26,885 nt of DNA, taken from assembly GCA_038244055.1 (NCBI GenBank), contig JBBRTW010000033.1, forward strand, positions 1 to 26,885, given 5' to 3'. Every line of letters begins with the position of its first letter. Position 1 is the first letter of the stretch. Shown here piece by piece: positions 1-9,200 of this stretch. Source of the DNA: DASPKW01 sp038244055. Its GTDB lineage: Bacteria; Planctomycetota; Phycisphaerae; Tepidisphaerales; Tepidisphaeraceae. The position numbers and the translations under genes are program-made. The notes below the pieces were generated by a model that saw nothing but the letters and a program-made list of their open reading frames with translations, did no database searches and was not told the DNA's origin.

Positions 1-1263
1 CCCGCGCGCCTGGCGGAGCTGAGCCCGGCGTTCCCGAAAAGTGTGACGGCGTTTACGGCGGCGGGGCATCCCGATTTCGGGCGGGGGCTGGCGAGCGATC
101 CGACACCGCTCAAATTCAACCATCAGTTGCACATGGGCAAGGGCTTGACCGATTGCACGGCCTGTCACAGCCCGTCCGAGACGTGGCCGGTCGCCAAACC
201 GATTCCGGCGCGGGTGCCGATGGATGGGGCGATCTCGGCGGAGTTTGGGCCGCCGTATCAACCTGAAAAAGCCGGCGCGTGGCATTCTGCGGGGCCGGGG
301 GCATCGCCGGCGCCTTCGGATGGGCGGTACATGCGGCCGGTGAATTTCGAGCGGCACTGCATCGCCTGCCATCGGATCGAAGGCCCGGCCGACCAGCGGA
401 CGCCGCAACTCAAGTTCGATGTGCCGCATGAATCGGTCGATCTGGTGCGCGGGCGGGTGGCGACACAGTTTCAGGATTTGTCGGCGGCCGTCCGGCGGGG
501 GGAGCAGAAGGTGGAGAAGAAGGTCGGCCCACGAATGCGGCCGATTTCGTGGGATGACTGGCGGGGCGATCAGATCAAATGGCTGGAGGGGCAGCTCGGC
601 GATGCGGCGAAGAAGCACCCGGAGTTGACGGGGTTGGCGAAATTGCTGGCGGGGCCGGCGGGTGTAGCGCCGGCCGGAGGGGCAGGCGCAGCGCCATCGG
701 GGACTGGAGCGGGAGCGGCCGGCGGCATGCCCGCCGGCGCGGGTTCGGGCGCGGGCGGAACCGTGGCCGCCGATCCCGCCACGGAACTCGCGGCCGCCAT
801 CGCCAAATCCGAATCCACCGATGCCCGCCTGATCGATCTCTACACGGCGCTGGTTGGGCTGTCGGGGCTGGAATCAACGGATAAATTCAACGGCTGCGCC
901 AAGTGTCACACGATGCAGGATGCTCCGCGCGGGGTGGCCACCGCGCCGACGGGCATCGCTCCCAATCAGCCACGGCGCTGGTTTGCGGGCAGTGTTTTCG
1001 ATCACACCGCCCACCGCGCGGTGGACTGCACGGAATGCCACCGCATTCGCTCGAACGGATTGCCGGTGAGCCAGAGCAGCGCGACGAGCGATGTTCTATT
1101 GCCGACGATGCAGCAGTGCGTGGGTTGTCATGCGCCGGTGAAGGCGGCCGGGGGGATGGGGTCGGCGGCGACGAAGTGCGTGAGTTGTCACGTTTACCAT
1201 GATCGGGCCGGAAATCAGCGGCCTGAAACTCCCTCTCCTGTACTCGGGAGAGGGCGGGGGTGA
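1..1263 (+). CDS. Multihaem (six CXXCH) c-type cytochrome, 5' end outside window
   Basis: The reading frame is open from base 1, so the gene begins upstream of the window; the GTG at 43 is only an internal candidate start. Six haem c-attachment motifs are visible. Counting residues from position 43, they are CTACH (38), CIACH (106), CAKCH (285), CTECH (329), CVGCH (359) and CVSCH (379). Several are preceded by F.H..H spacing (FNHQLH, FDHTAH), as in cytochrome c7/c3-type proteins where a histidine upstream is the second axial ligand. A Gly/Ala/Pro-rich linker (about residues 203-245) separates a two-haem from a four-haem part. The likely role is periplasmic or membrane-associated electron transfer; the partner is not visible. 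The last ten codons (PSPVLGRGRG) and the stop lie inside a REP-like inverted repeat, so the native C-terminus may have been altered. The family assignment is good, the exact subfamily unknown. Confidence 0.9.
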   Translation, partial: PARLAELSPAFPKSVTAFTAAGHPDFGRGLASDPTPLKFNHQLHMGKGLTDCTACHSPSETWPVAKPIPARVPMDGAISAEFGPPYQPEKAGAWHSAGPGASPAPSDGRYMRPVNFERHCIACHRIEGPADQRTPQLKFDVPHESVDLVRGRVATQFQDLSAAVRRGEQKVEKKVGPRMRPISWDDWRGDQIKWLEGQLGDAAKKHPELTGLAKLLAGPAGVAPAGGAGAAPSGTGAGAAGGMPAGAGSGAGGTVAADPATELAAAIAKSESTDARLIDLYTALVGLSGLESTDKFNGCAKCHTMQDAPRGVATAPTGIAPNQPRRWFAGSVFDHTAHRAVDCTECHRIRSNGLPVSQSSATSDVLLPTMQQCVGCHAPVKAAGGMGSAATKCVSCHVYHDRAGNQRPETPSPVLGRGRG

Positions 1264-1361
1264 GGGTCTTTGGGTTGGGGAATCTGGGACGCGCGAAATC
1301 GAGGCCTTGCAAATTCGCCGAAGACCCTCAACCTCACCCTCTCCCGAGTACAGGAGAGGGG
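1231..1361. repeat. REP-like long inverted repeat, arms 1231-1270 and 1321-1361
   Basis: The two arms are close to reverse complements over about 40 bases, separated by about 50 bases. Each arm also contains its own perfect 8-bp hairpin (CCCTCTCC / GGAGAGGG) around the loop TGTACTCG or its complement. This is the form of dispersed palindromic repeat pairs found between genes in many GC-rich genomes. The left arm overlaps the 3' end of the cytochrome gene. The paired structure could also act as a transcription terminator or mRNA stabiliser, which is inference. The rest of 1264-1507 shows no gene. Confidence 0.85.
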
Positions 1362-1451
1362 ACCAGAGCAGGAGAGAGGACAAGGCCTCGCGTGATTTCC
1401 AATTCATCCCGCGTTACCATGCGCCCCGTTCGCGGCCAATCACCGAATGAT

Positions 1452-1469
1452 CGCGCTCATGTGAGCGCG
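1452..1469. promoter_or_regulatory. Palindrome upstream of small lysine-rich gene
   Basis: CGCGCTCATGTGAGCGCG has two perfect 8-base arms around a 2-base centre, and it ends 38 bases before the ATG at 1508. The symmetry and short centre fit a dimeric-regulator operator, but it could also be a hairpin. No convincing -35/-10 pair was identified beside it. Confidence 0.4.
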
Positions 1470-1507
1470 CATTCAACAACAAGCACCGCGACCGAGGAAA
1501 TCCTCCC

Positions 1508-1579
1508 ATGAGCAAAGGTAACAAAGTCCGCAAGAAGGAAGTCAAGAAGCCCAAGCAGGATAAGAAGGTCAAGAAGTAA
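1508..1579 (+). CDS. 23-residue lysine-rich small protein
   Basis: ATG at 1508 runs 23 codons to TAA at 1577-1579. It is preceded by GAGGAAATCCTCCC, giving a GAGGA ribosome-binding site at normal spacing. The product begins MSKGNKVRKKEVKKPK and contains 12 lysines and 2 arginines, with no hydrophobic stretch. Very short proteins beginning MSKGN and carrying KEVKKPK-like cores recur in annotated bacterial genomes; I recall them as conserved but functionally unassigned. The extreme basic charge suggests nucleic-acid or ribosome association (inference). It lies between a REP-like repeat and the 138-residue gene, with 61 bases to the next start, so the two could be co-transcribed. Confidence 0.7.
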   Translation: MSKGNKVRKKEVKKPKQDKKVKK

Positions 1580-1640
1580 TCCTTCGCCTCGAACCTCGTT
1601 TCGAAAACGGTCCGTCATACGCAGCCCAGGGAGCCGTGCC

Positions 1641-2057
1641 ATGGCTTTGGTGGTGATCGTCACGCTTGAAAAAGAGATCCGTGAGGCGCAGGCGGCTTAT
1701 GCAAAGGCCGCCAATGGCAAGGCGCTGGCGCGGGAGCTGGATCGGATCGATCTGGCGGCCCGCATCGCCAAAGTCACGCAGCTTTCATCGCTGCTTTCGG
1801 AGAACCCCGCAGCGCTGGCGGAGCAGATGAAGGCCGAGGGATTCGATCCTTCGAAAATGCGCCTGCCGCCCGAGCAGTGGTATTCGGCCGGCGAGGGGCT
1901 CAAGACGTTCCGCGCGGTGGCCGAGCATGTGGCGGCGAATCCGAATAATTACAAGCAGCCCAACCCGCTCCTGCGCGATTTGAAGGCGGCCGAGGCGCTG
2001 CTGGCGGCGGCGGAGGCGGCGGGCGTCAAGTTTCACTTGACCAAGGCGAGTGTGTAG
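1641..2057 (+). CDS. Hypothetical helix-rich 138-residue protein
   Basis: ATG at 1641 follows an AGGGAG-type ribosome-binding site about 7 bases upstream, and the frame ends at TAG 2055-2057. I do not recognise the family. The sequence is rich in Ala, Glu, Lys and Leu, with long predicted helices: residues 8-55 (EKEIREAQAAYAKAANGKAL onward) and 110-130 (LKAAEALLAAAEAAGVK). There is no signal peptide, membrane segment or Cys-based motif. A middle segment near residues 69-84 (FDPSKMRLPPEQWYSAGEG) breaks the helices and contains the only tryptophan. It is probably a soluble cytoplasmic protein. Strong codon bias matching the neighbours supports a real gene. Confidence 0.75.
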   Translation: MALVVIVTLEKEIREAQAAYAKAANGKALARELDRIDLAARIAKVTQLSSLLSENPAALAEQMKAEGFDPSKMRLPPEQWYSAGEGLKTFRAVAEHVAANPNNYKQPNPLLRDLKAAEALLAAAEAAGVKFHLTKASV

Positions 2058-2075
2058 AGTGACGAAAACGATGGT

Positions 2076-2109
2076 CGTGTCATAGGGCCGTGTCATAGGG
2101 TCGTGTCAT
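2076..2109 (+). repeat. Short tandem repeat, 13-base unit, about 2.6 copies
   Basis: The unit CGTGTCATAGGGC occurs at 2076-2088, again at 2089-2101 with the last base T, and a third partial copy (CGTGTCAT) starts at 2102. The partial copy merges into the left arm of the following REP-like repeat, whose first bases are GTCATGCTGAG. This suggests that slippage or repeat-end duplication produced the array. Confidence 0.8.
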
Positions 2110-2210
2110 GCTGAGCGAAGCGAAGCATCTTGCCGGTCCGTCGCGGACCATCGCGCGGAGTAAGGGCCCTCAACGATCGAGGCTGGATTCTTCGCTACGC
2201 TCAGAATGAC
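2105..2210. repeat. REP-like inverted repeat, arms 2105-2130 and 2185-2210
   Basis: The left arm (GTCATGCTGAGCGAAGCGAA...) and the reverse complement of the right arm (GTCATTCTGAGCGTAGCGAA...) match at about 22 of 26 bases, separated by 54 bases. This GTCAT-TCTGAGC-type palindromic pair is a common dispersed intergenic element in many bacterial genomes and is not coding, although it yields the spurious peptide RYAQND. It lies directly upstream of the hydrolase gene. Confidence 0.85.
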
Positions 2211-2246
2211 CCGTCAGGCAGTCATCCATCCTTCCAGGAGCAACCG

Positions 2247-3227
2247 ATGCGCATTCGAATTCCCGCGTTCATCCTGATCGCCTTATTCTCGGCCAGCACT
2301 TTCGCCGCGCCGGCGCAGTTGCCCAAGGGCATAAAGGCGGAGCGCGATATTTCGTACGTGCCCGATGGCGATAAGTCGCAGACACTCGATCTCTATCTCC
2401 CGGAGGCCGCCTCGGACAAGCCGCTGCCCCTGATCATCTGGATTCATGGCGGCGGCTGGCGCGGCGGTAGCAAGGCGGGTTGTCCGCCGATGGGGTGGGT
2501 GCCGGCCGGTTATGCGGCCGCCAGTGTCGAGTATCGCTTCAGCCAGAAGGCGGTCTTCCCGGCGCAGATCCAGGATTGCCAGGCGGCGATTCGTTTCCTC
2601 CGCGCCAACAGCAAGAAGTACAACATCGATCCCGATCACATCGGCGTCTGGGGCGACTCGGCCGGCGGGCATCTGGTGGCGCTGATCGGGACTTCGGGCG
2701 GGAAGAAAGCGTTCCCTCCCATTGGCGGAAACGAAGATCAATCCGACCGCGTTCAGGCGGTTTGCGACTGGTACGGCCCGGCCGATTTCAATTCGGTGAT
2801 GAAGCAGGCCGAGGAAGATAAGAACGCGAAGAATATCTTCAAATTCAACACGCCGGCCGATCCGTATTCGGGTTTGATCGGCGTGAGCCTGGCGGAGAAT
2901 TCGGAGAAGGGCGCGGCCGTCAGCCCGGTGCATTATGTGAGCAAGGACAACCCGCCGATTCTCATCATGCACGGCACGCACGATGCATTGGTGCCCTTCG
3001 CCCAGAGCGTGGAACTGCTCGAAGCGCTGAAGAAGGAAGGCGTCGATGCACAGCTTCAGAAATTCCCCGGCGCGGGACACGGAGGCCCAATCTTCGGCAC
3101 CACGCCAGTCAAGGGGCTGATCAAGACCTTCTTCGACAAGAATCTCAAGGGGATGGATGTGAAGGTGGAACTGCTTGCTGATGAGGTGGTGACGGTGAAG
3201 CCCGCGCCGGCACCTGCGCCGAAGTGA
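2247..3227 (+). CDS. Secreted alpha/beta-hydrolase (esterase/lipase, BD-FAE-like)
   Basis: I chose ATG 2247 because AGGAG lies 6 bases upstream and because it opens a classic signal peptide (MRIRIPAFILIALFSASTFA, cleavage likely after residue 20). The 326-residue product has the alpha/beta-hydrolase layout of the esterase/acetylxylan-esterase-like group. HGGGW begins at 67 (oxyanion hole), GDSAGG carries the nucleophile Ser138, Asp246 is in GTHDALVP, and His278 is in GAGHGG. It should hydrolyse carboxylic esters in the periplasm or outside the cell, possibly acetyl or feruloyl groups on plant polysaccharides. The substrate cannot be read from the sequence. The C-terminus ends in a short Pro/Ala stretch (KPAPAPAPK). 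The longer frame beginning at 2130 is repeat-derived and is rejected as the start. Confidence 0.92.
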   Translation: MRIRIPAFILIALFSASTFAAPAQLPKGIKAERDISYVPDGDKSQTLDLYLPEAASDKPLPLIIWIHGGGWRGGSKAGCPPMGWVPAGYAAASVEYRFSQKAVFPAQIQDCQAAIRFLRANSKKYNIDPDHIGVWGDSAGGHLVALIGTSGGKKAFPPIGGNEDQSDRVQAVCDWYGPADFNSVMKQAEEDKNAKNIFKFNTPADPYSGLIGVSLAENSEKGAAVSPVHYVSKDNPPILIMHGTHDALVPFAQSVELLEALKKEGVDAQLQKFPGAGHGGPIFGTTPVKGLIKTFFDKNLKGMDVKVELLADEVVTVKPAPAPAPK

Positions 3228-3249
3228 TCTGGTCGATTGTGACATGAAC

Positions 3250-3283
3250 TCGGTTGGATGGCGGCTCATCCATCCCAAACCGA
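3250..3283. terminator. Possible bidirectional hairpin terminator in convergent gap
   Basis: TCGGTTGGATGG can pair with CCATCC-CA-AACCGA around an 8-base loop, giving about 12 base pairs with a 2-base bulge. It sits between the hydrolase stop and the stop of giant protein A, overlapping the last codons of A. There is no T-tract on either side, so intrinsic termination is uncertain. Confidence 0.35.
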
Positions 3284-6200
3284 ATCGACGATCCGCTTGC
3301 GGGTATGAAACACGGATTGATTCAACGCCGGCGATGCATGGGTTGAGGACGCGGTAGACTCGGCGGATTTGGGGAGGGTCGAATGGCTTGTCGATCGCGT
3401 GGCCGCGCGGGATACGGCTGGGGATTTCTTCGCGGACGGGGCGGGTTGCGCGAACGTAGAGCCAATGACGCGAGGGGCGGGGGGTTTCTTTACCGCCACG
3501 GGTCGTACCGCGGCCGCGGGTGGACGCGGGGATGAAACGGCGGGCGGAATCGGGGCGGCTGGAGATGGGGCCGGCTGAATGACGGGAGCTGGAGCGGACG
3601 CGATAACCGGCGCGGCGGAGGGGCGGGCGGCTGGGATGGCCGGCGGGGCCGCCGTGGGCGCGGTTGAATCAGGCGCTGCGGGATCGGGCGCGGTTGGCGC
3701 GGGAATGGGTGAACTGGCAATGGGAGCACCCGGAATTGCGGGAGCCGGCGCGGGAACGCTGAGGCCGTAATTATTGGCGAGGATGAGCAGGTCGTTGAGG
3801 CCGACCGAGCCGTCGCCGTCGAAATCGCCGTCGGCCCAGGCGACGCCGGCCAGGCCATAGTGGTTGGCAAGCCGGAGGAGGTCGTTCAGGCCGACGTCGC
3901 GGGAGTGGTCGGCGTCGCCGGCGAGGGCGTAGGTGTCGAGTGTGAACGTGCCGGCCAGCGGATTGCCGGCGCTGTCGGTGATGCCGGTCGGATCGAGCGC
4001 GATGGTGTAATTGTCGTTGGGGAGCAATGCGCGGGTCAGGCCGGGGAAAGTCCAGATACCGGACCTGGTGGCAGCGTCCCACCGGAATGACATGGCCTCA
4101 TGAGGGATTGGGGCGGAACCGGCCGGCGTGATGGTCAGCGCGGCGGCGGTGAGGGAGGCCGAGACATCATCGCCAAATCGGACGATGAGCATGGTGGAGA
4201 GGGCGGAGTCATCGATCGTGGTGGAGACCGTGGCATCGACTGAAAGTTCGTTGGTCGTGGAGTCCCCGCCCGAGTTGCCGGCACCGTCGGTTGCGGCGAC
4301 CTGCACGTTGTAGGTCCCGTGGAGCGGCTGAGGGACCGCGACGCTCCACGCTCCGCCGACGACCGTGGCCGGGAGAACCTGGCCGCCGACCGTTACGATA
4401 ACGGTCGCAACGCCGCTGCCGCCATCGCTGACCGTACCGGTGAGGGTGGGGCGGGAATTGGACGTGACCAGCGTGGCGACGGTGACGACCGGCGCGGTCG
4501 TGTCGATGAGGATATTCCGGGCCGCGCCCAGCGAACCGGCCGCGCCGGGCACGGGGAGGGCAAGTGCCGCATCGTTAAGCGCGGAATCGCGGATCGTCGC
4601 GCCGTTGAGGGACAGGGCGGCGGTCGAGGCGTAGTCGAGATCGGCGCTGGTGTCGCCGGGCTGGACGGTGTAGTTGAAGGTCAGTGTGTCGGTGCCCGAG
4701 CCGCTGGTGTAGAGGGCGGCGCGGTTGATCGCGCCGGTGGCCAGGGTGAGCGCGGGGACGCCGCCCGAGACGGTGACCGAACGGCTGAAGGTGATGGTGA
4801 TGGGAACGACCGCGCCGGCTTTGTAGGAGCCATCGGAGAGGGATGAAGACGCGCCGAGGACCGTGGCATTTCGCGTATCAATCGTGAACTGGTCGGGCAG
4901 GTTGGCCGTGGCCTGCACATTGCCGGCCAGGTCCTGTGCGCCGGCCACGCGAATGTCGACGTTGGGCAGGGTCGCATTTGTGTCCGCGACATCGAACGCG
5001 GCTCGATAGGTGGTGGAATTGAGCCACAGGCCGGCATTGAGTGTCAGGGCGCTTCCGGGATTCTCGACCGGGAAGGTGATGGTCGGCGCGATGGCGGTGT
5101 TCATCGCTTCGTTGAATGCGATGGTCAGCAGGAAGGTTCCGGATCCGGCGGCCGAATCGTTGATCGTGGTCAGGCCGGGGGTCAGGGTGGCGACCGTCGG
5201 GGGCGCGACGTCGATGGTCCAGGCGGTCGAAGCGCCGGCGGCCAGCGCATTGGCGGCCGAATCCTGAATGCCGGAGGAGGCCGCGACGAGCGCGAGCGTA
5301 TAGGTGCCCTCCTGGACGTTGAGGCTCGACAGCCCGCCAAGGGTCCAGGTAAGCGAGTCGGCGGTGGTGAGCGATTCATTGCCCGTCAAGAGTTCGGGGC
5401 CGCCATCGCGGGTGAGGTGGAGGTCCGCCAGATCGAAATTCGCGACCGGCTCGCTGAAGGTAATCTGCATTTGTGAAACGGAGCTGTTGCGGAGAACCGG
5501 GGAAACGCCGGCGATCAGCGCGGTCGGCGCGGTCGTGTCGATGAGGATATTCCGGGCCGCGCCCAGCGAACCGGCTGCGCCGGGCGCGGGGAGGGCAAGT
5601 GCCGCATCGTTGAGCGCGGAATCGCGGATCGTCGCGCCGTTGAGGGACAGGGCGGAGGTCGAGGCGTAGTCGAGATCGGCGCTGGTGTCGCCGGGCTGGA
5701 CGGTGTAGCTGAAGGTCAGCGTGTCGGTGCCCGAGCCGCTGGTGTAGACAGCCGACCGGTTGACCGCGCCGGTGGCCAGGGTGAGCGCGGGGATGTCCCC
5801 CGAGACGGTGACCGGGCGGCTGAAGGTGATGGTGATGGGAACGACCGCGCCGGCTTTGTAGGAGCCATTGGAAAGAGTGGAGGAGACGCCCGAGATCGTC
5901 GCGTTTCGCGTATCAATCGTGAACTGGTCGGGCAGGTTGGCCGTGGTCTGCACATTGCCGGCCAGGTCCTGCGCTCCGGCCACGCGCACGTCGATATTCG
6001 CCAGGGCCGCGTTGGTATCGGCGACATTGTACACGGCCAGGTAGGTCGTCGCGTTGAGCCACACGCTGGCGGCGGCATTGAAGGTCAGTGCGCTTCCGGG
6101 ACTCTCGACTGGGAAGGTGATGATCGGCGCGATGGCGGTGTTCATCGACTCGTTGAAGGAGACAGTCAATGAGAGCCTGGCGGAACCCACGGCGGCATCG

Positions 6201-9200
6201 TTGAAGGTGGTTGGACTGGCAACCGCGCTGGTGATGGTCGGGGCGGCGAGGTCGACGGTCCAGTTGGCGGATGCGCCGGTGGCGAGCGGGTTGGCGGCGG
6301 CGTCCTCGATATTGGAGGATGCGGAGGCCAGGGTGAGCGTGTAAGCGCCGGCCTGCGCATCGAGGCCGGAGAGCCCGCCGAGGGTCCAGGTGATCGAGTC
6401 GGTGCTGGTCAGGGTCTCAGCGCCGGTGAGGAGATCGGCGGAGCCATTGACGGTCAGCCGGAGATCGTCGAGGTCGAAATTGGTGATTGGCTCGCTGAAG
6501 ACGATTTGCAACTGCGATAGCGGGCTGTTTCGGAAGGGGGGAATGGCGCTGATCTGAACGGTCGGGGCGATGGTGTCGACGATCAGGTTGTTGCCGAGGG
6601 AACTGAAGTCGAGATTGCCGAGGGAATCGACGGTGGAGATCAGAAGCGGATAGGCGCCATCGGGCAGCGCGGAGGCGAAGGCGGAATCGGGAAGGGTCCA
6701 GGTGAAGTCGCCGTTGTTGGTGGCGGCGTAGTAGATGCCGCCGACATTGACGCTGACGGCGGAGGTGAAATCGGAGACGGTTCCGTGCAGGCCGGGCGTG
6801 GTATCGGAGGTGGTGCGCGGCACGACGCCGACGGTCAGGGGCAGGGTGATCAATCCGGTGGGCGCGATGTAGGGGAGAAGATAGTTGCCGGGGATTGGCG
6901 TGCCCGTGCTGGTGTTGAACGTGGTGCCCGGGCGCTGCCAGGCGACGGCGAGGTTGGCGGCGCCCGCGCCCTGTTTCATCAGCGCTTCGATGTAATACAT
7001 CTGGCCGGCGACCAGCGAGATGTTGGCCGACTTCTGCGAGGCATTCAGGGACCACTGCCGCGAAGCGGTGGCACCGGCCACCGAAGCGATCAGCACCTTG
7101 TTGGCGGGATTGGCATCGGTGGAGAGCCAGAGCTGGCTGGCATCATCGGAGGCGATCCAGAAGTTATAGACGCCGGTGATATCCGGCAGGATGTATCCGC
7201 GCACGCGCTCGCCGGCATTGGTGGCCCAGTTGGTCGGGGATTCGAAGAATGCGGTTCGGTACTCGAAGCCGGTGGGACTGTTGGGATAGGCGGCGCTGGA
7301 GGTCAGGTCGGCGACGGTGTTATTGGCGTTCAGGCCGGTCCAGTATTCGCGGTAGATCGCGCCGCCGAGGGTGAAGGTATTGGATGTGCTGGGGAGCGCG
7401 GTGCCGCCGGCGGTGCGCAGGCCGGAGGTGAGAAGCGTATAGGTGATGTTGGGCGCGGTGGGGGAGATGGTGAGCGTGACGGTCAGACCATCGGCCTCGA
7501 GGTGCGCGGACTGCACAGCGATGCCGTTGTCGATCGAGTAGTTGGCGGCGATTTGCGCCATCGCGGGATCGAGCGGCTCGCTGAACACGAGCCGGAGCGA
7601 CGTGGGAGCCCAGTTGGCGATCGAGGAAATCCCCTGCAGCGCCATATTGAGGGGCGCGGAGAGGGAGCTCTCGAATCCGGCGGAATTGACGGCCGAGATC
7701 TGATATCGGTAGCGCGTGCCGGCAACGACTGATGTGTCGAGGAAGGCTGGCGTCGCGGATGTGCCATAGAGCGCGCCGTTGCGATATATATTGTACTGGG
7801 CGATCGCGGATTCGATCTCGGCCGAGGTGGTCCAGGACAATTGAATCTGCGTGTTCGAGCTGACCAACTGGCCGCGGAGATCCTGCGGCGCGGTGGGGGG
7901 GGTGATATCAGGCAGGCCGTTGTAGGGCGAGAGGCGGATGCCGGGGATCGGGGCGTTCTGGTCGTTGTTCTCCCACGAACCATCGGGGAGCTGCCAGCGG
8001 ACGGAAAGATTGTCGTTGCCGGTGTTCTGCTTCTGGAGAACCTGGATGTAATAGCGCTGCCCGGCGGTGAGCGTGATGGCGGCGGATTTACTGCTCCAGG
8101 TGCGGTAACCCGTGGCGGTGGTGACGAAGGAAATCTTCACGGCGTTGGCGGCGGTGTCATCGGTGGAAAGCCAGAGCTCGGCGCTATCGTCGGCGGCGAT
8201 CCAGAAGGAATACGCGCCGGTCGCGGGCGGGTAAATGTAGCCGCGAAGGCGCGTGCCGTAGCTGCTCGCGGTGTTGTAAGGCGCTTCGAGCGAGGTCAGA
8301 TAGGATTTGGAGGTGGGGGAGTTGGGGTAGGCGGCGTTTCCGGTCAGGTCGGTGACGTTGCCGCCGATGATGCCGGCCCAGAATTCACGAAGAATGTAGC
8401 CCGATCCCTGCGGCGCGAAGGTGAAGGAGACCTGCAGCGCATCGGCCAGCGGCGCGCCCGACTGCATCGTCAGGTGATTGATCGCGACCGTGTACGCCGT
8501 GCCGGGCGCGAGGGCCGTCTGCGGCGTGATGATCAGGCGCGTGTTGTTATCGGCCAGCGCGATCGAGGCGGGCGCGATCCCGTTAATGGCGAAATTCGCC
8601 GGCAGCGTGGCCGGGCCGGAATTTAACGCCTGCGAGAAGACGATTTCGATATGCCCATCGGGGGCGCTGTAGGAACGAATTCCGGGGAGCGTGGCGGAAA
8701 TCGAGACGGAGGGATCGCTCTCGAAGCCATCGCGGTTGACCGCCGTCACCTGATAGGTGTAGGCGGTGGCGGGTTGGATGTCGGTGTCGGCGTAGGTCGC
8801 GGTCAGCGAAGTGCCGATGGCCGCACCGTTGCGGTAGATGGTGTAGTGATCGACGAAGGAATCGGGATCGGTGGAGGCGGCCCAGTTGAGCGTGATGCGG
8901 TTGGCGGGGGTAATCGCCAGTTGCGCGGACAGGCTTGATGGAACGGTCGGCGCGGTCTTGTCGCGCGGGGTGTTGGACAGGCCGGGCGTGCCATTGACAG
9001 CGCCGGCGCGCCAGTTGATCGGATCATCGCCGAACCCGGCCGGGTGGACGCGCATGAGCGACGGCCCGGTGCCATCGGGCGAGTTGGGCCACGCGCCCTG
9101 CGTGCCATAGGCCAGGCGATCGATCTCGTAAAACGGAACCACGCCGGGGTCGGTCGGGCCGGCTTGGTAGAGGCGGACCGTTTCACCGGCGTTGTTGAGG

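Noticed and set aside
2130..2246. Upstream extension of the hydrolase reading frame
   Set aside because: The extension is translated REP-like repeat (contains RYAQND) and precedes a proper signal peptide with its own AGGAG site at 2247.
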